Shown piece after piece: positions 52,468 through 61,262 of a DNA stretch of 64,000 nucleotides. The notes beneath the pieces were generated by a model. That model made no database searches. It was not told the DNA's origin and saw only the letters and a program-made list of their open reading frames with translations. Each line of letters opens with the position of its first letter. Position 1 is the stretch's first letter. A program made the translations under genes and the position numbers. Source of the DNA: Mactra quadrangularis (taxonomy: Eukaryota; Mollusca; Bivalvia; Venerida; Mactridae); contig CM046303.1 of assembly GCA_025267735.1 (NCBI GenBank), forward strand, positions 17,846,403 through 17,910,402. Reading direction: 5' to 3'.

Positions 52468-52597
52468 GTACCATATAAAAATGTGCTATTTACCATGCAC
52501 AAAAGAATATGGACATTAGGATCATAGAACTAGTACCATATAAAAATGTGCTATTTATCATGCACAAAAGAATATGGACATTAGGATCATAGAACTA
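52468..52597. repeat. Tandem duplication, 65-bp unit, two copies
   Basis: GTACCATATAAAAATGTGCT starts at 52468 and 52533; the two units differ at very few positions. It follows directly after the 72-75 bp array. Confidence 0.9.
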
Positions 52598-52940
52598 AGT
52601 CTGGCTAGGATGCTAATTACATGCATAAAGTCGAATTTGAATATTGAAAAACCTTGGTTTGCTTGTATTATGATTATATTAATGACTGATAAAATGTACT
52701 ATGACTTTTGTTGTTGTTTACATGAGAAGTGAAGGTATTTGATGTAGATCATTGATTAATATAGCAATAATTTGCTTACTATGAATTACTGAAATTGTAC
52801 TTTCAGATTTGTTTATAAAAACCAGCTTTTTTATTATTTGTACTGCATATAGAAGTTGTCATGATGGTTTAAAGTAACATGTTTTGTGACTGATGATTTA
52901 ACTTGACTTTATATTTATTAGTATGATATTATTATCAGTC

Positions 52941-53230
52941 AGATATTTCAAGGAAAAAATTCGGCAAATAGTTTGGCGAAACAGAGACGGGCGGTTGGGC
53001 GTCCGGTGTCGTTAACAATTGCGTTAAAGTTTTCAATTTAGCTGATATTTTTTGTCATTTATTGTCAGATCTTTATGACACTTTATACAATGATAACATA
53101 CCATGTGATGAACAGAATTAGAAAGTAACAACAACTCCCAACTCGCTTTATTATAGATTATTTCCCTTAGTGATTTTTATGTTAAAGATTTTAAATCTGG
53201 CTTTAATGTGTCCACATTACATTTCTTGTT
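52941..53230 (+). mobile_element. Family E element, copy 2
   Basis: Has a longer 5' part (TCGGCAAATAGTTTGGCGAA, GGGCGGTTGGGCGTCCGG), then the shared body and CATTTCTTGTT end. Confidence 0.6.
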
Positions 53231-53589
53231 GTATCATGCATTCAGAATGTATTCTAAATATTGTGTTGTATTTTTTATATTTTTGAAATAGATGATAAAA
53301 TTGGGCGTACCGACAATGTAAATGATAATATTTTCCTAGTTATTTTCTATTTTTATAATAAACATTTTTTTGTCAACTGGGTTGTGTAAAAATGATGTTT
53401 TTATAGTATACAGTGTATAATATATATTTTTTGTTGTAATGAAATAATTTAAACCACTTTTAAACTTCTTAAATAGTTGAGGCATTTGAATAATTTTACT
53501 TTTCCAATGTATTTTTCTGCGCAGTTAATAATGCAATTAAGTTTTCAGAATATTCCAATGTTTTCTGACTGATTTTTGATCAGCTGAAG

Positions 53590-53905
53590 TTTTTAGTCGG
53601 ATTTTTCAAACGAAAAAGTACAGCTATTAGTTTAGCAAAACACGGGCAGGCTTGGGCGGTCAGGCAACTGGTGTTGTTAATAATTGTGATCTATTTTTTT
53701 CTTTACAATATATTTCTGCCAATTACAGTCAGATCTTTATGAAACTTTATACAATGATAACAGTCCATGTGATGAACAGAATTAGAAAGTAACCACAGCT
53801 CTACCTGCTTCTATTATGGATTACTTCCCTTTGTAATTTTTGCATTAAAGTTTTTAAATCCAGCTTTATTTGTATTAATGTGGTTTCCACATTACATCTC
53901 TTGTT
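53590..53905 (+). mobile_element. Family E element, copy 3
   Basis: 5' part TTTTTAGTCGGATTTTTCAA, GGGCAGGCTTGGGCGGTCAG; shared body; end ACATCTCTTGTT. An extra TTTGTATTAATG is seen near the end. Confidence 0.6.
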
Positions 53906-55192
53906 ATAATAACATTAATTGATTTGGCTTTCTTTATAGCTATAATTGAACTAGATATTAAACAAAAAACAACTGTGACTACAGTATTATTTTTGTTGGT
54001 TAGAAATTTCATTTAAGGCTCATTCTTTCTAAAGCAGGATATATCCTTTCTTGAAAATGTGACAAAACCTGTTCAGAAACTATTGACCTCTTAGCCAAAA
54101 CTATAGAACTGATTAGAATACTGTACAGGAAAAAACATGATTTTGTAAGAACAGGTATGAATTTCTAATAAATTGCCTCTCCTCTTGTAATACAAATACC
54201 CTGAACAGTTGAACTTCTTTTAATATTATTGTAAACCAGGTTGACTTATGAAGAACAATGAGGGTGTGTAGTTTCAAATTATTAGTTATTTATCAACATA
54301 AAATACAGCCTGAAAATAAAATTGCATTACATTCAAAACATATTCAATAAAACAAATAAAAAATACAAGAAATCTACGTGTACAGTAGCTCTATCAATAA
54401 TATAAAAGTATTAAATTCTAATGAGCGAACATGATATCTTATACTCTAAATTCGCGACAAATACCACCAACGATATCAAAAATGTTGTAATTAAAGCAAC
54501 ATTGTAACAGTACCGAAAGTTTGGTTGAACCTAAAACAAACCTGAAGTAAAAATATATAAATTACAATGTTTCCGTAAAAATACAAGATCTGAAATAAAT
54601 TTAACTCACCAGGCTAAAATGATTCCATTGATAATAATCATAGACAACGCCAATAATAATATCCTAAACATACGAGTGAACCCAAAACGAGAAATGACAG
54701 TAAAAAATGAATATGTGTACTTCAATAGGCAATATTCGCGCCAACTGCACAGAATGTGACAGATTTCACTGAATACATAAAATCCTTACATTACTTCTAT
54801 AACCCGTGATAAAAGCAAGATCTAACTAAATCCCTAGATACCAGAGAACTGTCAGTTTATTTCTACAATAAAAATAGCTACGCACGTAAATTCAACAATT
54901 CCCGTGCAGTACACTGATATGAACTTTAAAAGTTTAAATACAGTTACACTACGTTATGCATAAACCAATAACTAATAAATTAACTACATAATTTTATGGC
55001 TATCTACATCTGTACACAATATATATACACCAATAACTAAAACCTGGGTAACATTATTTATAAATGAATGCTTGTTGTAAATTAATCATTCAATTACTGT
55101 TATTCCCCACCTGAGAATTTACAAAACAAGTATATTATTGCAGGCCCACATCAGTTTGTAAGCATCCGCTATATCTCTTTGCTCTGCTATTC
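53906..55192. other. AT-rich intergenic sequence
   Basis: No gene or structured repeat could be supported in this stretch. Confidence 0.3.
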
Positions 55193-55444
55193 AAGTTTTT
55201 AGCCGGATTTTTCAACGGGGGTCTGTTGTCAATAACAATTGCGTTAAAGTTTTTCTTTAACATATACTTCTGCCATTTATTGTCATCTTTATGAAACTTT
55301 ATACAATGATAGCATATGATGTGATGAACAGAGTTAGAAAAAAAACACAAGTCTACCTGACTTTATTATTGAGTATTCCCCTTTGTAATTTTTGCATTTA
55401 AGTTTTTAAATCCATAATGTGGTTTGCACATTACATTTCTTGTT
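55193..55444 (+). mobile_element. Family E element, copy 4
   Basis: 5' part TTTTTAGCCGGATTTTTCAA matches copy 3; shared body with small deletions; end ACATTTCTTGTT. Confidence 0.6.
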
Positions 55445-55636
55445 TGAAGTTTAAGTTTGGTATAGTTTAGTTTGGGGATGAGAGTATGGCAAACACTAAT
55501 TTTTGGCCTGGTAATTGACTTTTTGGATGGGGTCTATACATAAGAAAGGGGGTATTTTCTGATAGAAGGTGGGAATTTTTATTATGTAATTAAACCTGGG
55601 AGGATGTTAATTGGGGATTATTAAGACTCAGATAAT

Positions 55637-55866
55637 ATTTGTTTGCTTTTGTTGGGATGGTCGTCAGTCAACCTACTCACTGTTCATGGAAAGGCTGACT
55701 TTGGATTTAGCTGTTACCCAACTATGTACTGCCCTACATAATTGAGAATCATTTGTAGGAGGGAGAATGGCCGTAGAAAATTTCATGACCAAGCTCTGCG
55801 AAAGTATGCCCCGTCTGGGAATCAAACCCATGACCCCTCGTGCTATCGACTGAGCTAGCCGGGCGA
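55637..55866 (-). repeat. SINE copy (family B), internally deleted
   Basis: Minus-strand head CGCCCGGCTAGCTCAGTCGA and B box GGGTTTGATTCCC. The middle, normally containing the CACTGACGAAAGTATG phrase, is missing. Confidence 0.65.
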
Positions 55867-56269
55867 CTTAGACTCGGATAATGTCTTGATTAAGCAGTTT
55901 ACTGGGGTTTTGCAATGTTAATGCCCATGGTTTCTCAGGTGTAGATTTGAGTTCAATGCTTAGAAGAGTGATAAATGGGGGGGGGGGGTCAGGGGGGAGA
56001 CTTGTCTTTGGGGGTGTTGATACATTTGTCTTAATTAGATAAAACAACTTTTCATGCAAGTCAGCCATCTTGGAATAATAGTGATCAGGGACTTCCTATA
56101 GCCTTGATGTATAGGTGGGAATGGTAGCGGAAATGGCCGCCCTAAACAGACCACTAACCCCCATGGTGTAAAATTTCCTGCCCATGCCCCTCCTCTGTCC
56201 CTGATGCATGCTTGTCCGTGCTCCATGTCTATTCTAATTTCTTTCCTTTTCAGCATTTTGTTTTGTTAT

Positions 56270-57005
56270 ATTTTTATGTTTCCTTAGCTATAATGTCATT
56301 TTACAAAATGTTTCTGTCTGGTTTCTCGTCTCGTGTTCTGTTTATTTCAGGTTGTGACTGATGTTTACGGATGAAGAAAACTAGAGAAGACTAGAAAACT
56401 CCTGACGATTGTTCTTAGTAAAAATCAGACAACTTCATCCCAGACAAACATTCAATGGGTCATATTACAAAACTCTTTCAGCAAAAATCTTCGAAAATCC
56501 GATTAAAAAAATAATAAAATGTTATTTGTATTAAATATAAAAAGTATAATGAATATATAATAGCTTTGGTCTATACCTTTTGAATGTAGTATTGAAGTTT
56601 ATTTAAATATTTGGGAAAAACTCACAAAGCATTGATGAAAATTTTATTTTAATTGTCTGACCAATTGATTTTTGTTGTAAGATCTTTGGTATCATGACCA
56701 CGGCCTTATGTGGATAAGCACCAAGTTCCAGTATCCAAAATATGACTTTAACCATTTGACCTCAATTATGGATCAAATATGTCTTCAATAGAATATGACC
56801 CGAACCAGGAACTTCTTTGTTTCCAATGTCAAGTTTTGACTTTTTATTTTATAACCAACCTTACTGTAAATTTTGATTGAATGAAAGCATAATTATGACA
56901 TTTTCTGTTCGGTTTGTTGTCCCGTATGTTTTATATTTTAGGCTGCGACTTGTGTCTATGGATCAAAATCTAGTAAGGAAAGGAGAAACTCTTTGAGTTT
57001 GTTTT
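56270..57005 (+). repeat. Imperfect duplication of an acceptor-like region
   Basis: 56280-56400 and 56885-57000 share the order TTCTGT(C/T)(T/C)GGTTT, a pyrimidine tract, TTTCAG or TTTTAG, then G(T/C)TG(T/C)GACT and TATGGAT-like sequence, about 595 bp apart. The first copy is closed in all three frames just after the acceptor. The second is open for about 20 codons. Either non-coding exons or a chance old duplication. Confidence 0.25.
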
Positions 57006-57153
57006 AAAAGTAAATGGAAACATCAAGTTTAGATTTAAAAGATTCCCGTGGTAAGGAATAGAGATTATTTTATCAGTTAGCATGTATGCTTATACAGAAT
57101 CATCAGATTTCTCAATTACTTATTGTTAGCGACATAACTGAACCTTAAAGATA

Positions 57154-57425
57154 ACCTGGGTCAATAACGCAGTTGGTAGCGTGCCAGGACTTGGAATCTT
57201 GTGTACTGAAGGGGGTATGGGTTGGAATCCCACCCAGGGATGTTATACCCTTCCATGAAAATTTGGCAATAACGTCAATTTTCCTCCATTCATATGATAA
57301 ATGGAGAAGTTTCCAGCCTTGTTGAAAGGTAGGTGAGTGCTGGTTATAGACAAGGGTCCAGGAAAGCTAGGTTAGGTGTGCTGGACTCTGTAAAATGACC
57401 TAAATTGTGACACAGCGTTAAGCTT
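57154..57425 (+). repeat. SINE copy (family A), diverged
   Basis: Head CCTGGGTCAATAACGCAGTT, B-box-like GGGTTGGAATCCC, body CCAGGAAAGCTAGGTTAGGT, end CACAGCGTTAAGC. About 270 bp. Confidence 0.8.
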
Positions 57426-57453
57426 AGTAAAAAACAACCAAGAAAACATTAAA

Positions 57454-57681
57454 GTTAAATTTATTCAACTGTCAGTGGTGCAATCCTTGCCACTGATTTA
57501 AATATTGGAAACTTGCACTACAAAATCTGTACAGTATTTCCTGCAGTACCACAGTACTTCTTTACTCACGATCTATGAAAATAGATATCTATATTTCTGT
57601 ACAGGAATTGTAAAACAAATATTGAGCATTTAAATCAGCAGGGTTTATTTATGCCCCTCTGACAGTGGAATAAAATTTAAC
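57454..57681. mobile_element. Inverted-repeat element (MITE-like), copy 2
   Basis: Ends GTTAAATTTATTCAACTGTC and, reversed, GTTAAATTTTATTCCACTGT, the same ends as 9741-10194. 228 bp, so shorter in the middle. Confidence 0.55.
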
Positions 57682-57751
57682 TATAAGCAATAAGTTCTGA
57701 TCTGCTGAATAAATCATTTCAGACAGTGTTTGATGATCCTTGCTTATATTG

Positions 57752-58075
57752 AGCCGCCAGGCTAGCTCAGTTGGTAGCACACAAGTCTACTGATCAAGGG
57801 GTCGTGGGTTCGATTCCTGGCGAGGCCTACTTTTGTGGAGCTTGGTCATGAAGTTATTTCCATGGCTATTTTCCCTCCGATCAATGATTCTAAATTGCGT
57901 AGGATGGTTGTTAGTCACTGATGAAAGTATGTGCTTAGTAGTTGATTCACGGGTAAATCCAGATATTTAGCCTTTCCAGGAGTGAGTACTGACTAACTTG
58001 ACTGAGTAGCTTGACTGACTGCCATTATATGACCTATACAATGTGTTGCTATGGTGTTAAACCAAACAAAAACAA
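57752..58075 (+). repeat. SINE copy (family B), full length
   Basis: Head GCCGCCAGGCTAGCTCAGTT, anticodon-region CTACTGATCAAGGGGTCG, B box GGGTTCGATTCC, 3' end ATGTGTTGCTATGGTGTTAA. Confidence 0.8.
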
Positions 58076-58391
58076 ACATCAAATAGTTATCTTACAGATT
58101 GATCATCAGATGATATCAACTGGATATAATTATACTAGTAATTTAATGATACCATGTTGTGTAGGGCACTACATTTACAGAGAAAGGTAAGGTTGTTTTT
58201 ATTTATTTATTTTTGTCTTTTAGCTTCTATAAGTTTGATTTGCAAATAAATGATTAATTTTTTATTCACAGCCATCGCTGTTCATGGACTGCTCTTGTTT
58301 GTAGAAGTTATTATTTAGTTTTTTTTACTAGAAGTTCGTAATTCTAATTTGTAAACTATGCTTATACTCCTTGCATTAGATGTCTGCCTAA

Positions 58392-58674
58392 CCCGGGTCG
58401 ATAGCGCAGTTGGTAGCGCGCCGGGATTTGGATACTCGTGCCCGAGGGGGTGCCGGTTCGAATCCCACCCGGGGAGGTTATATCCTTCCATGAAAATTTG
58501 ACAATAATGTCGATTTTCCTCCATTGATTAGATAATATGGAGAAGTTTCCAGCCTTGTGGAAGGGTAGGTGAGTACTGGTTATAGACAATGGTCCAGGAA
58601 AGCTAGGTTAGGTGCGCTGGACGCCGTGAAATGACCTAAATTGTGTTGATACGACGTTAAATCCAATAAATAAA
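58392..58674 (+). repeat. SINE (family A), full length with exact 15-bp target duplication
   Basis: 283 bp. Head CCCGGGTCGATAGCGCAGTT with canonical B box GGTTCGAATCCCA; end ACGTTAAATCCAATAAATAA. Flanked by TAGATGTCTGCCTAA at 58377-58391 and 58675-58689. This is the best-preserved SINE in the window. Confidence 0.92.
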
Positions 58675-58764
58675 TAGATGTCTGCCTAAGTACAAAACCA
58701 CATCACAGAAGAAATGGTGGTGATATGATAATACCAGGACATGGCCTAAAAATTCTTCAGATCT

Positions 58765-58892
58765 AGCATCTGATGGCCGTAGAAATAATTTCATGACCAA
58801 GCTCCAAGAAAGTATGCCCTGCCCAGGAATCGAACCCACGGCCCCTTGATCAGTAGACTTGTGTGCTACCAACTGAGCTAACCGGGCCGCTT
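58765..58892 (-). repeat. SINE head fragment (family B)
   Basis: Minus-strand head GCCCGGTTAGCTCAGTTGGT and B box GGGTTCGATTCC, followed by only part of the body. Confidence 0.65.
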
Positions 58893-59188
58893 TACTAGCA
58901 TCTGAGCATCATAATTCGACACTTCTGTACCAGTTACACTTTCACAAGAAGTTGACAACTTGTCCCTCTATGAAGAAAAATTGATAATATAGCATTTTAT
59001 GATTTAATCTTCAGGGCCAAAAATGAAACCTGTAACTGTCAGATTTGCTAAGTCTAGATAATAGGGAAGCAATTGTATTAGGCTCCCACTTCAAAGGGTT
59101 GTTCTTGGAGCACAATTATTTGAGACGAGTCTTTATTCTCTAAAATTATTATTGGCTGTGTTCTCATGTTTATTATCTTTTATTTCAG

Positions 59189-59296
59189 GATCTCCAGTCA
59201 AAGGAGTTGCAGAGTTATCACCATGACCTATTGTTTTATGCATTGTCTTGTATATTTTTATTGGTTGCAGCCATAGGAATTTGTTCTTCTGATTAG
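59189..59296 (+). CDS. Possible terminal exon with one membrane segment
   Basis: After a strong acceptor (CTTTTATTTCAG) the phase-0 frame reads DLQSKELQSYHHD, then a hydrophobic segment LLFYALSCIFLLVAAIGIC and SSD, stop at 59294-59296. That is 35 residues with a single membrane-spanning helix and a very short tail, as in tail-anchored or small integral membrane proteins. I do not recognise the protein. The only phase-compatible upstream exon I noticed is at 41213-41248; together they would encode 47 residues. No AATAAA lies close behind the stop. Confidence 0.3.
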   Translation, partial: DLQSKELQSYHHDLLFYALSCIFLLVAAIGICSSD

Positions 59297-59667
59297 AATA
59301 TTGTATCATGTGAAATGGTGAAAAATTTTCATCAGCTATTCAGGTAAAAACTATAACAATTTTGTATAAATTGATAAGTATGTAGGCTTTCTCTAAAACT
59401 AGTTAGAGCTTAAAGGGAGATGTAAGCAAATGACAATATTTAAAAACTGTTGTTTTGCTCCACTATTCTGAGGATAGTGAGGCTAACCTACTCCGTTGTG
59501 TGTCGGCAGTGGCATCAGCGTAACACTTGTTAAGAGTTGCAAAACTCAGTCATGGCTTTTGACTGGATTATGCCCCTTTATACTTAGTAATTTCTTGGTT
59601 CAGTTTTATTGTGCAAGCTTTTCTTTTGAAACCACTGAAAGGATTCACTTGAAACTAAATTAGGGAT

Positions 59668-59751
59668 CCGGGTCGATAGCGCAGTTGGTAGCGCGCCGGG
59701 ATTTGGATACTCATGCCAGAGGGTTCGAATCCCACCCGGGGAGGTTATACA
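59668..59751 (+). repeat. SINE head only (family A)
   Basis: GGGTCGATAGCGCAGTTGGT to GGGGAGGTTATAC; the rest of the SINE is absent. A short GTGCACTT-rich stretch follows at about 59785-59860. Confidence 0.75.
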
Positions 59752-60550
59752 GTTGAGCTCACACTAAAGTTTACACAAAGTGCACTTCGTGTGCACTTCG
59801 TCCACACCTGAAAGTGCACTTGAAGTGCACTTTGTTTTGAGGTGCAGTTTAGTGCAGTTTTGTTTATCAATATATTGAAGTTTGAAGACTTGTTTATAGA
59901 TTGATGACAATATTGATTTTATCTGTAGGTTTCTATTACATGATAGAAAGTTAAAAATTTATAATCAAACAATTTTTTTACAAAATTAAATTGAAAATGA
60001 GCTTGAAGTAACAAGAACCATTTAGTTAAAACACTGTTCAAATTCCAAGATTTATGCATTCATGAGGACATAATTATCATTTAAACATGTATGACATAGT
60101 AACTTTCATGACTTTGAATGATAAAGAACACAAATGAAAGTTAAGTCAATTAAAATCAAGTTGAACAGTTTATAATTGTTAAATAAAGATAAAACTGCAA
60201 ATTGATGTCACAATAATGTTTATAACACTTGGGTCCGGTTTCACGAACGCTCTCATAACTTAAATAAATTTAAGATTGTCTTAAATATTTTGGCCGTAAC
60301 TATGAGTATCTTATAAAATATTTTAAGTGGATTTCATGAAGCCTTTCTTACATAAGTATAAAATTATAGTTGATATAAGCGACCCAAACTTAAACCAACA
60401 AAATTACCTTAGAGTACTAAATGAGTCCAACGTGTTTTATTAATGGACTCTATAGCGTAAACGGTTAGACTGTTGTGCTTAAAACATGTTTTTGTCTGGC
60501 ATAGGTTCGAACACCGAATGTTGATTTTTTTAACTTTTGGTCCATTCTTT

Positions 60551-60825
60551 TTATACCCCCGCTTCGAAGAAGAGGGGGGTATACTGTTTTACCCTTGTCC
60601 GTGCGTGTGTTCGTGTGTGCGTCCGTCCGTTACAAAATTTCCGTCGCAGTTTTCTCAGCAACTATAACATGCAGCAGCCTAATACTTTGCATATTGCTTC
60701 ATCCCATAGTCCCATGTGGTGTAAAGCGTTTTCATGCTCCTTGCTCATCTACTTTCTGTTTGTCACATATTTTTAGATTTTGGCGGGGTATCACTAGTGA
60801 GCATTAGCTCACAGATTTACTTGTT
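60551..60825 (+). mobile_element. Non-autonomous element with terminal hairpins (family F)
   Basis: The 5' end is a near-palindrome (TACCCCCGCTTCGAAGAAGA then GGGGGGTA). The 3' end has the perfect hairpin GTGAGC-ATTA-GCTCAC (60797-60812), then AGATTTACTTGTT. About 275 bp, no coding capacity. The open frames here are by-products. Confidence 0.6.
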
Positions 60826-61240
60826 TATTTTTGTCAATCATTTGTGTTTTATGCACAGTTATCCTACCTTCACTTCATTGCAGTACTTGTAGAGTTTAGT
60901 ATTTTTCGAAATTACAATATTGTGCATCGGCGAAGATTGAATAATAAGTGATAAGTAGGTAATTAGTGGAGGATATCAGGGTATAGTTATAAGATTCATA
61001 CGAAATCTCATATCTTTTTGGCCAATATCAAAGTTTAGAGACGAGCGTTATTTAATCTGAATAACAAAAACTGCAAAATTGCATTGCAAACTATGATGCC
61101 CTTCTTGGCTAACTTAGAAATAAGGTGGTATGTCAAGTATATTACTTGTATGTGATAAAAGAACCCTTTGATATTTGGTTTAGAACTTTTTAAATGTGTG
61201 TAAATGTTCCAGACAGTTACACAAAGTCATTACTTTAATT

Positions 61241-61262
61241 TCACGGCGTCTCAACGCCGTGA
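61241..61262. other. Perfect 9-bp hairpin
   Basis: TCACGGCGT (61241-61249), loop CTCA, ACGCCGTGA (61254-61262). It is GC-rich in an AT-rich setting. Function unknown; it may be the end of a decayed mobile element. Confidence 0.5.

Noticed and set aside
60473..60807. Three overlapping plus-strand frames of 64-79 codons
   Set aside because: All lie over the family F repeat at 60551-60825; overlap in three frames and low-complexity Val/Cys/Arg content argue against coding.
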